From the NCBI GenBank assembly GCA_902702965.1, contig CACRXP010000066.1, positions 534,603-598,602 of the forward strand: a stretch of DNA of 64,000 bases, read 5' to 3'. This stretch comes from Spirometra erinaceieuropaei (lineage: Eukaryota > Platyhelminthes > Cestoda > Diphyllobothriidea > Diphyllobothriidae). The translations under genes and the position numbers were made by a program. Below are positions 11,140 through 22,464 of the stretch, one piece after another. A model generated the notes under the pieces. The model made no database searches. It was not told the origin of the DNA and saw only the letters and a list, made by a program, of their open reading frames with translations. Position 1 is the first letter of the stretch. Each line of letters begins with the position of its first letter.

Positions 11140-12500
11140 GAAAAGGGGTGACGTCTACTGAAACTCACCCTTTGATAACACTATGGACACATCAGTCTCC
11201 AACTCCACTTAAAGGTCATTGTTGAGTGCTGTTTACTATACCTGGGAGAACGGTACCGACGAAAGAACCCAACAATAGTGCCACCCAATGTCAACGAGTG
11301 CGTTCCTAAACCAGGCACCTCCTACAGGACCCTGCATCGTTTAAGTATTGCATCTTTCCGGTACAACAGTACGTCATGCGGATTAAGTAATATACAACAT
11401 TAATAGAAGTACAACCCACTGAATTTTCGTCTAAAGTTACCTCGTCTCCTTTTCTGTGGACAGGCTTACGCTATCATCCGACAAACATGGAAGGTGAGCA
11501 TGCTTTCATTTTCGGGATAGGTGGCCAAACATCGATTGAGTCCTTGTAGTCCAAGGAGGTGAATACGGTGAGCATATTGTCGAGGCCCATAGGCAGATGC
11601 AGACCTCTACCCAAAGAAGGTAGGTGGCAACCAAGTGGGCATGAGTTTTAGTAGAGGTGGTTATATGTAAGCCCTTCAATTCCTGACTTTGGTCGAGAAG
11701 GCATGTGGTGCCGCAGGTACGTTGTGGCATAAATGTAAGGGCAGGCGTAGTTCATTCCTTTGCACGAGAAGCCATACACGCAGCTAGGAGAATACAGCCC
11801 AACAATTTGAGTCAAAGGGAGTCATGTTCCCTCTACTCATGTTTCTCTACTTATGCGTAAATTCTGTTTCCATACAGGTGTCTCGGCAGTAACAGGTTTC
11901 CAAAATGAGTTTCATAGGAACTTCCAGTAAACAAGGAGCTGGCAGTATTTCAAAACGGCAGTCCGATTCGGTCATGCCCTACTAGCAGAGCGGAGGAGAG
12001 GGAGAGAGAGTGAGAGGGATAGAAAAAGGGGGAGAGAGAATATTAGAATATTCGACTAAGGACCTGGTCCTTCCGCCCTGAGGCTTCGGCAAAGATGGCT
12101 GATGACCACAAACGTGCCACAAATAGTTGTTAGTCTACCTTGCTCCTGATGATAACAGCTCGTGATTACTAGTGCTCGGTTGCTATACCGCCGCGTGCTA
12201 GCGCTCTCTACAGGAGTTCCAAGACAAAAAGGGGGGTCCAGTGTTGAGGTGCCGGAGAGACTTGTCTTTAGTAGTCTGGTCACTTTTCCTTAGATGTGCC
12301 AGTTATTTTTATGTAACGGACACAAGTCTGCAGAACTTTCCTAATTGACGTATGCGCTTGGAAATCAGGTAGTTGGACTCTTGAATATTAATTTTAATCA
12401 CCTACTGGCTTTTCTAACTGGCGTTCTTTGTCGGGTTGGTGGATAATAACTGACGGTAAAGGCTCGTAACACAAAGGTTACGAGTCGTGGGCATTATATT
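11140..12500. other. No recognised gene; purine-rich tract near 11990-12050
   Basis: Only incidental open frames. Positions 11990-12050 form a GA-rich purine tract of simple-sequence type. Confidence 0.4.
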
Positions 12501-12507
12501 TCTAACA

Positions 12508-13500
12508 TTGGTGACCCCGACGTGGTCGAAACGCAACTGCCGAACGTAGCTAAGCTCAATCATCACAAAATTCCCACCACACTTCATTCCGCTGATCTTC
12601 CTGTGTCAACCATCCGCAGATTGCAAAACGCTGACACCTGTCATGAGTCAGGATGGATGTCATCAAACCTATAGCCCGTCGAATCGAAGCCATAGTTCCC
12701 GATATCCAAAACTTTACCTCCCCTATCAACAGCGACGTAGTCTAACCCAAACCTGCAAATATCGCCACCAGATACGAATCTGCCACCAAGGTTCAAATGA
12801 ACAACTCAAGTATCGGCTTTCTCAAGTAGCCCACGTTATTCTAGCTCCTTCCTGGCGGCCACAATCACCCACGTTGGTGATAACACTAGTGTCGGTACTT
12901 TTCTCATCCACTCAAATTACCCTTTTTCCTCCGTTCGCACTTTTAACTCGAGCTCCAGTCTGGAAAGAAGGCACATGTAATGGCCTCTGTTGAAACACTA
13001 CGCCTCTCGCGGGTATTTGCACGTGCACACGAGTGACAGTCTGGTTCTTGGCCAATCACGTCTGTCCAAACCGGCCAACTCAAACATGCTCTCGCTCAAG
13101 GTACTGTGACGCATCCCCAGCTGTCGCTCAGGTCGCCGCTGCCTCGGCGCGGGACGTGTCTTCTCGCCCAGCTGCCAACTTATTCTAACTGGTTTGCCAT
13201 GCTTTCTGTACGGAATACGATACCCTCTCAGATGGCGTCCAAATCTTTCTTTTCTCTACGGAACCAGACCGACAGTTCGTAGTGACTAAGTCCTGCCTAT
13301 AGCTTTGGCTGCGAACGAAGTCCTGCATTCAGACCTATAAATTCACCTGATCGGTTAAAGTCAGTTTACATTCCACCAACGTGTCAATACCAATTAAGAC
13401 AAAGACACCTTCAACAACGTTCGTCAGATTTGTTCGGTGTTCTCACCAGGGGGCGACAGAGCGGAGACAGGGGTGGGAACGAATGGCGCTCTGCAAGAAC
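12508..13500 (+). mobile_element. Possible LTR-retrotransposon remnant (primer-binding-site-like start)
   Basis: TTGGTGACCCCGACGTGG at 12508-12525 resembles the primer-binding site and leader just inside the 5' LTR of Ty3/Gypsy-like elements. The following kilobase has only broken open frames without a recognisable gag, protease or RT motif. The call rests on the PBS-like string alone and is weak; LTR boundaries were not found. Confidence 0.3.
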
Positions 13501-13865
13501 TCACCTAATAATCTGCAGAACGTTAAATTGGACAAGTGAAACTCTTGACCACTTCCCTAGCAGATGAGCCTGACTATGAACCGGGACGGAAGCCGTAGGA
13601 AAAGGGGAATAAAAAGACTGCCAAACATGCCGATGGGCTAGAGATTTGTCATGTTCAGCAACTCGGCTTTCCATTCTCATAAAATACGGTAAGGATCTAA
13701 CCAATAGGACCACTTTGCGTTACTACATAGCTAACTACTTATATAATTTACGTAGGCAGGTAATCCTGCGAGTTAGAATCCGGTCAGCCGATCTCCAGGT
13801 TGCTGTTATGCTTCTGGGGTGGGGACTAGGACCATAGGATTTGTGCCGAGGGCAGGGCGTTGGTG

Positions 13866-14540
13866 GACAGGGTATGAGTTTGAAGGGAGGGGGCTAAGGA
13901 CATAATCGTGTCAAATAAGGGTTTCGCAGACGTTTAGACGGTTTTAGGGTTGCCATTTGGGTTGGATTTCGTCCATGGGTTTGTGGCTGGGGTTTGGGTG
14001 AGCCTAGGACTAGGGTTATCGTACGTGGTAGGCCAAATTACAAAGTTAGGATCGGAGTTAGTTTTAGAGTTAGTTTTAGCGTTAGAGTTAGTTTTGAGAT
14101 TACTGCTAGTTTTGGGGGTTAAGATTGGTTGTAGGGTTAGGGCGTTGATTAGTTAGTTAGTTGTAGGGTTCTTTTACGGACTAGAGTCAGGGTTAGTTAT
14201 AGGGTTAAGGCTTTGGTTAATTATAGTGTCAGGCTTGGGTTTGGGGTTAGTTTTAGGGTTATGGTCAGTTTTGGGAATGGGATTAGTTCTAAAGGTCAGG
14301 GTTATGGTTAATGCTTGGGTTAGAATGAGTTTCAGGGTTACGGTTATTTTCAGATCTAGGGTCAGTTTCTGAGTTAGGGTCTTGGTTAGCCTTAGTGCCA
14401 GAGTTGGCGTTAGCTTTAGGGTTACAGTTCGCTCAATAGTCGGCGGTAGGGTTCGCTCTATGATAACAATTAGTTTTAGGGTCAAATTTGAAGTTAGGGT
14501 TTTGGTTAGTTTTAGCGTTAGGGTTGCGGTTACGACTAGA
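13866..14540 (+). repeat. Telomere-like TTAGGG-type block, copy 2 of the 199-bp direct repeat
   Basis: The first 199 bp repeat 10105-10303. The rest is a long array of diverged GTTAGGGTT, GTTTTAGGGTT and GGTCAGGGTTA units on the plus strand. The open frames across it on both strands are simple-repeat translations rich in Leu/Thr/Lys, not genes. It reads as a degenerate interstitial telomere-like array. Confidence 0.75.
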
Positions 14541-14868
14541 GATGATGAATTGAACTTACGGTTTGGATTACTACCTGCGCACTTCGGCGTCGGGCCGGCT
14601 TTTCAATTGCGTTCTTACAATAACCGATGACAGGAGGGGGGAAGGAGTTGGACCTATACAGGTGCCCTCGAGATCGCCTTTTTAGCTTTGCATTACGTCG
14701 GAATACTGCTTTGCTTTCAGTAGGCACTGCCTTTCCAGCAAAACGAGATCTGCGTATTTTGGGGGCATTTTAAACTTCCTGCCAGTTTACAATTTGCCAA
14801 GACGCAGCGTTTTTTCATTTCGCGCAACTTCTATAAACCGAATTGGAGCATTTAAACTAACTGCTGCT

Positions 14869-14933
14869 TTTGAACAAGGCGAAGGCGACAAAGCATGCAG
14901 AATTTAATGACGTCATAAATTTCGAGACCTCTC
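14869..14933. repeat. Left 65-bp inverted repeat of Penelope-like element 3
   Basis: Reverse complement of 16672-16736 with one mismatch. It holds the palindrome TGACGTCA. A more diverged third copy lies at about 27368-27432. It is interpreted as an inverted pLTR piece at the 5' end of the Penelope insertion. Confidence 0.8.
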
Positions 14934-14973
14934 ATTCAAAAACCCAGGCGACGGAGAACTACTGTTCAAGGCT

Positions 14974-15285
14974 ATGAACAAAGCACATGCAAAGATCAAA
15001 TTTACGATCGAGCATGAGAAGAATGACACACTGCCTTTCCTGGATATCCTTGTGCGTAGGCGAGCAGATGGCTCTATTCAGAGATCCATCTATCGAAAAC
15101 CCACCTGGAAAGGACAATACATGCACTTCCTCAGTTTCGTTCCGATTCAGAGAAAACGGAACTTGGTTTTGTGCCTGTTCAATAGAGCCACCAGAATCTG
15201 CTCCTCAGATACGATCGATGACGAGCTTACTTTCCTAAAAAAACGTTTTTCTTGCAAACGGGTATCCGGAGAAATTCATCGATAA
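14974..15285 (+). pseudogene. Penelope reverse transcriptase C-terminal fragment
   Basis: In a 103-codon open frame, NDTLPFLDILVRR followed by SIQRSIYRKPTW is the conserved region after the palm of Penelope reverse transcriptases (the FLDILV and YRKPT blocks). It is followed by the LSFVPIQRKRNLVLCLFNRA region. The catalytic DD motif lies upstream and is absent. A run of A residues at about 15235 shifts the frame, after which the protein continues in the frame of 15341-15826. Confidence 0.75.
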
Positions 15286-15340
15286 ATATCGCCATCCCAG
15301 ACAAGAAACTCCTGAATAAATATCTGTACCTAAAAAGTCC

Positions 15341-15826
15341 GTGACCATCTACCTCCCCTTCAAGGGTGATAATGTGTCAAACGTGATCAAGCGACGACTT
15401 CGGTGCACTATCGAAAGGACGTATGCCGCCTCTAAATTGTTGTTCATAAGCACCACAACCGCCATCCCAGTTAGACCAGCTAAAGACATTTTGCCTATGC
15501 ACGCCACATCAAACTGTATTTATGAGTTTACATGTAGTTGCGGATGCAAGTACATCGGACGCACGCAAAAGCAATTGGCAGCTCGGGCAACTGAGCACAT
15601 GCCGAAGTGGCTGCTTAAGGCGGAAAATAAGGTACCCAGGAGCTCAATCACAAAGCACCTATTGGACACGGGCCATACGGTGGACCAAATGGTTGCATTC
15701 AAGGTCCTGTTTCGGGCGACGACCGAGCGTCTCTTGCGTTTCGCAGAGGCCGCTGCAATACGGAGGAGGAAACCAGAACTCTGTAAGCAGCTGGACCATG
15801 TGATAAACCTGGCACTGCCATGGTAA
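15341..15826 (+). CDS. Penelope GIY-YIG endonuclease domain fragment
   Basis: This 161-codon stretch continues the frame-shifted Penelope ORF. It starts with TIYLPFKGDNVS, the conserved linker after the reverse transcriptase, then has the nuclease core CIYEFTCSCGCKYIGRTQKQ (about residues 57-76) with the Cys-x-Cys motif and YIGRT, and TEHMP. A helix with LRFAEAAAIRRRKPELCKQL carries the conserved Glu region. The stop is at 15824-15826. Its sequence is clearly different from the nucleases at 5690-6283 and 30370-30800, so separate Penelope lineages are present. Confidence 0.8.
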   Translation: MTIYLPFKGDNVSNVIKRRLRCTIERTYAASKLLFISTTTAIPVRPAKDILPMHATSNCIYEFTCSCGCKYIGRTQKQLAARATEHMPKWLLKAENKVPRSSITKHLLDTGHTVDQMVAFKVLFRATTERLLRFAEAAAIRRRKPELCKQLDHVINLALPW

Positions 15827-15859
15827 TTATCGATTATGGACGAAACCCTGTTCCCATGT

Positions 15860-16015
15860 CCGCCCTCTCATTTCGCCCCCACCCGCCCCCCCCCTCTCCC
15901 CGGCATGACTGAATGCTCCCCGCACGTTGCACTCCAAATCACGCCGCACCAGTTCTCTCATACTTGGATGACTTCTCTCCCCCTCCCCCCCCTCACCATA
16001 TGCACCCGCATACTA
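15860..16015. repeat. C-rich simple sequence in PLE 3 3' region
   Basis: Two C/T-rich runs, near 15877-15905 and 15979-15995, with long poly-C. No coding signal. Confidence 0.5.
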
Positions 16016-16080
16016 GACCCATGTTTCAGGTTACCTATCACGTTTTAGCTCTCTAGGTCTATCGTTGATTGAACAGTTTT

Positions 16081-16642
16081 GCCTCGTAATATGACAGTTC
16101 GACCATCGGTTTCGATGATGTCCACCGTGTGCCCCACAGTTGCAGCAGCAATGGGAGCAGAGACGGTGACTTACGCAGGGGTTTATAGTGCCGGTAGACT
16201 TGCGTAGCATCTACCTACACTCTCTCCTCCTCCCCCGCCTGGACCCGGTGTCAAGACAGAGTCAAGAAGACCGGAGACGAGGGAGGCCGCAGGTGGATGG
16301 CTCGGACGGATCCTCACCTTGGCGTTCCACCACACCCCCTGGTCCACACAGCAATAACCAGGAGTTCAACCAACACAACAGAGATTTGGAGGCTGGCACG
16401 GCCGAAGCCGCACCTGGGCCTGCCGCCAACGCCTGGCTCGGATCCCACACTGTGGTGCGAATGCCATAAAGGCCACATTAAAAAGGAGCCATTGCAGCCT
16501 GACTCTCAGACCGCCTCCAGTGAAGGAGGAGGTCCAAGGTACCCCGTCAGTTGGCAACCTTCCAAGCCACGGCTTTTAGCGCACCGTGATAGCTTCAAGC
16601 GCGTCAGATTGTTTATAGTGAGGAGAAAGTGCCTCGTAATAT
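16081..16642 (-). mobile_element. R1 non-autonomous element, full copy with 12-bp TSD
   Basis: GCCTCGTAATAT at 16081-16092 is repeated at 16631-16642 and brackets 538 bp (16093-16630) that read, in reverse orientation, as the 539-bp unit at 55211-55749. In that orientation the unit begins ACTTTCTCCTCACTATAAA and ends GATGGTCGAACTGTC. It has no terminal inverted repeat, no A-rich tail and no conserved ORF. The duplication shows it moved as a unit into the 3' part of Penelope-like element 3. Its class is unknown to me. An ACTATAAA string occurs near both ends. Confidence 0.8.
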
Positions 16643-16671
16643 AACTATGCAATGACCGTGTGCAGCTGAAT

Positions 16672-16736
16672 GAGAGGTCTCGAAATTTATGACGTCATCA
16701 AATTCTGCATGCTTTGTCGCCTTCGCCTTGTTCAAA
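16672..16736. repeat. Right 65-bp inverted repeat of Penelope-like element 3
   Basis: Partner of 14869-14933 (64 of 65 positions). Just upstream, 16664-16690 reads GCTGAATGA, GAG-AGGT-CTC, GAAATTTA. This resembles a hammerhead stem II and GAAA, but the core has an extra A. Confidence 0.75.
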
Positions 16737-16870
16737 TTTATCCCGGGAAAACACTGCTTCAATCTAACTGCTGCTTATTTATTGCCTCTCCCTATCTTTT
16801 CTCTACATTTCCCTTTTTGCTGCCATTTTTACCCACCAATAAAACCCTTCATTGTCGCCACTTCCGTATT

Positions 16871-19800
16871 AAAGGGGATCTTGCGTGTTGGTTTGTCAAG
16901 TGGTCCTACCTATTAGGTTCCTACCAAAGCTAGCCAAAACACTATTTGCATTTCCCGGCACGACAAGTGCACTACAACAGCCTGCAGTGCACACGGCAGG
17001 GTGGATACGGAGTTGAAGTCTTCCCATATTTGTTCTCTGAACAAAAAATGAGCCCCGAGACAGACGAAAATGTCGACTACTGTGAGCGTCTGTTCACTAT
17101 GGGCCAAAAATGAGGTAACATTAAGCAGACGACGTGTTAGTGAATTACGTGCAATTCGCACAAAACAGGGGGCACTCTCATACGCGATGAACAGACTGCA
17201 GGAATTCAGGCTAGGTGTTGGCTTAAGCACTTGCTTTCGCATTGGCTTTAGGCCTTACTGAGAGTTGGTCAATTTTCACACGATGTCGAACCAGCTCAAG
17301 GTTCCAAGTCCACTTCGCAAACAGGGTCAGGCAGTACTGCATTAGGCGCCTTCGAAAAGTTGCCCAGCGGTTGCCAAGTGCGCAGACCTCCAGCTTCCTG
17401 CACAGAGCAACCCTATCTGCGCTCCTGTGACGAACTACAGAACTGACAATGATGGTTTCCCTCTCACTCGAGCAGGAACTCGAAATGCTGTAGAAGATGC
17501 CGGAAAATGGGATTTCAGAACTCCGCAAGAAGTGGAATCTTCCAATTTGCATATTTGCTGCGGGCTACGGAAGCATCGAGCGAATGGTTAGTAATGAAGT
17601 GCAGAGTTCACAGACGATTGAATGGGACACCTTGCTGAAGCAGCAAGTTGCTTAGTCATTTCGAAGGAATAGAGAAACCAAGTAATCGAAACCTTTCAAA
17701 GACTACTACTCACCGGGATGGAGTTGAGTGGGGCGCTGAACAATAATTTTTTTTTGTGACTTTACTGCTGATTTGCAGTCTACCTGCAGTGGAACTGGCA
17801 ATGGCGCTAACGAGCAAAAATGGGGGATCTAAGTAGGTGCGGATGATACCAGGAGCTATCACAGTACAGGCAAGATTAATGAGCCACTTCGCATGCACTT
17901 AACACTTCATTCGATTTGAATAGAAAGGGCTTGTAAAAGGACGGAGCATGTCTAGTTTTTTCAAGGTGGCGTCAAACGAATACATTAAGCTGCCGGTGAC
18001 ACGTGGACTCGAGGCGGTACGGCATAATGGAACTAAACAACTCGGGGACGGATAGGTAACGCATTAATTTACAGTTACAATGATTTGCGAGCCACGGTGT
18101 GGGCTGTTAAGCCCCAAGAACTTTAAACATTCCTTCTAGCGCGACTGCGAAAACCCCCTACAGTGGAGGAAAACATTTAAACTAGTGTGAACCAGCTCAA
18201 ACTTGCACAGGCGAGTTTGGCACTCTAGCACAGTCACATATAAAAAGTCAGCAAGCCGTCGGCATCGAGTGAGTCTTAGTCAGCACCAGGAATTGCCGGA
18301 GCCTCTAAAAGTCCAGCTGTCCATGCATGTCAGCTGATCCTCGTAGACCGGGAGATCAAATGAAAAGTTCCAGCTATGGATGTGCCATGGGTGGTGAATG
18401 CAGACAGAATACACGCTTAACTACTGCCTGCTAACCCTATCAGACGAATATGACCTTAAGATGCCTTTAGACAAACCTTTCCGGAGGTTTCCAAACAACG
18501 CAAGCAGGCTACTGCAACGTTCCAACTTCTACCAGGATAAGCAAATGCGTGGTTCAGCCAGAATCCTCAGAAGTCCTGCAATCAGACACGAGAGGAGAAT
18601 GCAGAGAACGTCACTTGCAGCGAATTTTCACGGTTCTCAAGTGTTGGCTGGAGAGTTGCTGTCCGTAGGGATCTAGGAACGAAGCCGGGATATGCGCTTG
18701 ATGATCGCCAACAACGGCAGATGGGTGGCAGAAAGGCGACAGAGACGCGATGAGAACTACAGTTAAGCGATCACGGAATCATGCGAAATTCCCCTTAACT
18801 GACAAAGTGTACGAGCAGGCTGCATTGTCTCCAGAAGCCCGCAACGCGACTCCGATTGGCCGTCGCTCAGTTTGTGCACAATTCCACCCTGCACCGAGTG
18901 TCAATGATGTTAGTGTGAAATCAAAAAAGGCGAGACCAAGTGGCGGAAAACACCCAACCCAGCTTCACGCTCAGTTAGCCCAGCTCTAGCCTTGGGATAA
19001 TCTGGTAGTACAAAGTGCTAATGAGGTGCGAAAATGTGCGACGTGACGGTAGGACCAACTGGAGGCAACTGTGGCAACAATTTCCCGCACAAAATCAGAC
19101 AGTGGGGGTGTGCGGTCCTACCGGTAGACTTACCAGCCAGACAGCGAACGAGAGCATGCAGACAGAGAAGACGAAGACAATGCCCTCCACGGTCTCCTCC
19201 ATCAGGGTGAAACAGCCCTAAAATGTTGAAAATGAAAACAAAGGGGTGTTTAGCGAGAGCCCCGTCGAGTAAGGCAAATGGGAGATCAGGTGTGAATAGC
19301 CGTAGTGGACGTTGTCCCTACTCACTCCCCCCTCGTTCATTAGCACAGAACAGATCAGAAACAAAGAGCCATGGTGAGGTAGAAAGGGGGAGAAATATGC
19401 CGAACAGATGTGCCAAAGGTTAATGGAATTAATCAATACTGGATTTTCGACGGCATGCCGTTGACTTCTCGACCAAGCCGGCAGCGTTAATTACGGAGAT
19501 TGGTTTTCCATTCTTGCTATAATATTCACGATTCAGTCAGCTATCCCAAACCTGCGGCCAGGTTCGTCATCGGAAAAAAATGCCAAACCCGCTCGGGATG
19601 TCGGCTGAAATTCATGAGCCATACCACCGGGCAGAAAAGATACAATAAGAAGAAGATCTGTTGGTGATTATATGGTGTGAAATGCTGTTGGACGTGCAGA
19701 AAAAACATCGGCATGCCGAAAAAATCCGTCTAGATTCTGTCCGTTTTCGGCAGACTAAAGTCGCAAATGCAGACAGGAAAGCCACGCGTCCATAAGGGGA

Positions 19801-20214
19801 GTGGAGAGCATGGAATCTCCTCGCAACACATTGTCAGGCGTACCGCGCGAGTAGTGGGTAGGAAAAACTTAAGGGCTTCTAGGCTGACTAGCAGGCGCTA
19901 ATAATAGTACGTACAAAATCTACCTAAAACGGACCTGGAAAAAAACAGATGGTCATGTTGAGGTCCGATGAATCTCACCTCACACTTGCTGCTACATTCT
20001 GACCCCTAAAAACCACACACCTCAGGACAGAGTGAGACAGTGGTGGAATTGCTTTCTCCAAAATCTCCGTTAAGTAGTCTGAGCAGGCTCTATATTAACG
20101 GCCGTCAGAGTAGACTTGTTAAAAACTGTCTCAGACGTCAGAAATAGTCACTAGCGAATAAGTTGCCGAAAAAGACAAGGGAGACTGGAATGATTGTTTC
20201 TGGCTTATTAGTCA
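16871..20214. other. No recognised gene or repeat
   Basis: About 3.3 kb with incidental open frames only. The minus frame at 17710-17898 is hydrophobic (WLINLACTVIAPGII) and ends at a possible splice donor, but I could not assign it to a family and do not call it. Confidence 0.35.
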
Positions 20215-20229
20215 TCATTAGCCAGTCAT

Positions 20230-20345
20230 AAGCAGCCCCGGATCCTCAGTCCCTGGGATTCGAACTCCGGATCAGTGGCTATCGGATCGAACGCTCGACC
20301 GTTGATGCACGGGCCCGCTATTCTGTCCGTTGCGATCGGGAGTAT
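20230..20345 (-). repeat. tRNA-derived SINE-like repeat
   Basis: On the minus strand, GAGTTCGAATCCC matches the RNA polymerase III box B, with an upstream box-A-like ATCAACGGTCGAGCGTTCGA about 30 nt away. The T-arm-like stem is not perfect and no convincing anticodon arm was found, so this is a tRNA-derived SINE, not a tRNA gene. The 5' flank on that strand (CCCGATCGCAACGGACAG) recurs at the repeat near 22440. Confidence 0.55.
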
Positions 20346-22330
20346 AAGCCATGTCAGAATTGCGTTCACCGATCGTGTTAGGGGATGCGCTCTTTCCCTT
20401 CCACTTTGGGGTTCAATCTAGAGGTCCCGGGAACGGTCGCAGGAAGACCATTCCTATATGCATATACAAAACACTCAAGACCAGAAGGAACAGCCATAGC
20501 AACTCTCCGATGATGAAAAAAAGGAAGGTTCTGAAAGGTCAGTAAGAAAAAAAACAGCTCGGTCCATGAATTCGCCTCTCCTTCTCCGACGTCTTCGTGG
20601 GATGGTGAACGTGTTATTAAAAGGTAGGATTCTCAAAAAAATAATTAGACGGAAGAGAAATGTTTTCATCCTAGTTAACAACTACCATCACTGGCGCTGA
20701 GGGCGCAGTGGTGGCTTACTTGTTAATTTGTTTCTAGCAAAGTAGACTTGCGCAGCGCTCTCCCACACCGTTGCGTTTCAATGGCTAGACAGGATTAAAA
20801 CTGCCGAAAATGGACGTTGACACAGTGGCTACAGCCACGTCTACCTGTAACCCAAAGGTGCTAGTCCCTGATCCTAAACAAACCAATCTTCGTAAAATAG
20901 TCTCCGAGCTAACATACGAGAGACGCAATAATGACCACTTTGGGAAGGAGTCATTAAGGCCCGATAATCGGCGCGGAGTATATCCGTGTTATTCTGCAAG
21001 TTGATAACGTCCCAAATCAGGATCCCTAAGGCGTTTGGTGTTTACAAAGAGGAAACTGGGCTCTGTATACAAGACGCAATGCCGTCAATCTCTGTCTATC
21101 TCTCCTTCTCCCAGGTATCAGTGGCAAGTCCCAGTACAGACAACCGGAGATGTGGTGGGGCGCAGCGACTGAAGTGGCCTGAAGTCTAAACCTAAGGCGT
21201 GCTGGGGTGGAGAGATTCCAAGTCAGTCAGAACCAGGATTAGTGGTATGGCGAGGGGCGTGGGTATGGGGGGAGAGGAGGGGAGAAGGAAGCGGAAGCGG
21301 AGAAGAGGGAGGAAAGGGAGGAGGATGAGCACAGTGTAATGATTCCCCCAGGGTTGGCAGAAAAATAGATAAAAAAAGTAAGGGGAATTTGTAGCAGCCG
21401 CTGCAGTCCCCCTTTCTCCGGCTCCGTTTTGTCGGTCGATGGCCGCGACAATCGTTGACAGGCCGTTGACACAAGACCACCCCGTCGGTTAGAGCTAGAG
21501 CCCTCCTGTGCAGCTGCAGTGACTCCCGGCTGCCCCCACAAACTATTATCATCTCACGCGTGTCGGACGGCCTGGCTTGACACCCGTGAGCCCCTGTGAT
21601 TATGCTTCCCCCTAATCCTCTCCCAATCCATCCAATCTCATGACCAGCACTCAGCCAGTCACCCCCACCTACCGACGCACATTCGCTCCCGCATAAACTA
21701 CACACCGCGACCGACAGTCTCCGTGAGCGGACGCTTATCTCTGTTGTAAGCAAACAGCCAACTTACGGCAACCTGCCCTGTGTACAGAATAAATGCGTCC
21801 TCACAGCTCCCTGACTTCTGGCATTAGACGAAACGAACTTATTGTGCGTGGTTTAAGTTGATCTCACATCCTTGACCGCCACATGTCAGAAGATACCATG
21901 TTGCTTCTTAAGAACGCAGTGCAAAGTGGGGTGGTAAAAAAAATATTAAGTGCTAGTGACATCAGTAAGGCCAATACAAGGATCACACAACGAGTTTTCA
22001 ATTGCTTTGGACGATGTAGGCAAACTTTGCAAGAACCAGAAAAATTTCAGACGACGACCCTTGTTACGAATTCGTCCAACGTGAAATGACAAGGACGATA
22101 ACAAAACGCACAGTAGGTAGGACAACTGATGAAACACGATGCCTGAAATACAGGTCGTCTTCAGACGTTCCATATTCTATGTAATAGCTCAAAAATCGCA
22201 TAAATGGCTGTTTTTCTCGCGCGTAATATGTTTTGAAGTAGAAAGGTGATACGTTGAGAAACAGCCGACATACCCTTACGCAAAGACAAAGAATAACATT
22301 GTCGACAAAGCCATTTCTCGCCCAATAGCA
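20346..22330. other. No recognised gene; low-complexity G/A-rich tract 21250-21330
   Basis: The 176-codon minus frame at 21223-21753 ends in a Pro/Ser-rich low-complexity translation of the purine tract and shows no domain. I regard it as incidental. Confidence 0.4.
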
Positions 22331-22339
22331 CCCATCAGC

Positions 22340-22460
22340 CAGCCATGCTCAATCGCGATGTGTGCAACTTCCCGAGGCCCCAAACTCAAGACCTGTTGGT
22401 CAGAAGTTCAACGTCCTAACAATTCAGCCAGGGGCTGGCTGTCCTGTCGGTTGCGATCGG
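22340..22460 (-). repeat. Second tRNA-derived SINE-like repeat, decayed
   Basis: On the minus strand, CCCGATCGCAACCGACAGGACAGCC is followed by TGGCTGAATTGTTAGGACG (box-A-like) and a degraded box B (CTTGAGTTTGGGGCC). The flank matches the repeat at 20230-20345, so both belong to one family. Box B is clearly eroded here. Confidence 0.45.
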
Positions 22461-22464
22461 GCAT

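Larger units (their letters stand above)
14869..16870 (+). mobile_element. Penelope-like element 3 with nested R1 insertion
   Basis: Order: left inverted repeat (14869-14933), end of the reverse transcriptase (14974-15260), linker and GIY-YIG endonuclease (15341-15826), a C-rich 3' region (15827-16080), an R1 insertion with a 12-bp target-site duplication (16081-16642), and the right inverted repeat (16672-16736). Frames shift near the oligo-A run at 15235-15242, and a stop lies before 15341. It is the most complete Penelope copy in the window, yet the main RT palm is missing. Confidence 0.8.

Noticed and set aside
12643..12993. Gag-like ORF after the primer-binding-site-like string
   Set aside because: No zinc knuckle, capsid motif or similarity I recognise; only the PBS-like string supports an LTR element.
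14174..14630. Open frames on both strands rich in Leu, Thr, Lys or Val, Arg
   Set aside because: Simple-repeat translations of the telomere-like array.
16664..16700. Third hammerhead type at the right end of Penelope-like element 3
   Set aside because: GAG-AGGT-CTC and GAAATTTA look like stem II and GAAA, but the core is CTGAATGA with an extra base, and no stem I pairing was found.
17710..17898. Hydrophobic minus-strand exon, possibly the missing tetraspanin TM4
   Set aside because: It ends at a GT donor and continues as another exon would, lacks the phase-0 acceptor and the Gly/Cys pattern of TM4, and no family was recognised.
21223..21753. 176-codon minus-strand open frame
   Set aside because: Half is low-complexity translation of a purine tract; no recognisable domain or splice context.
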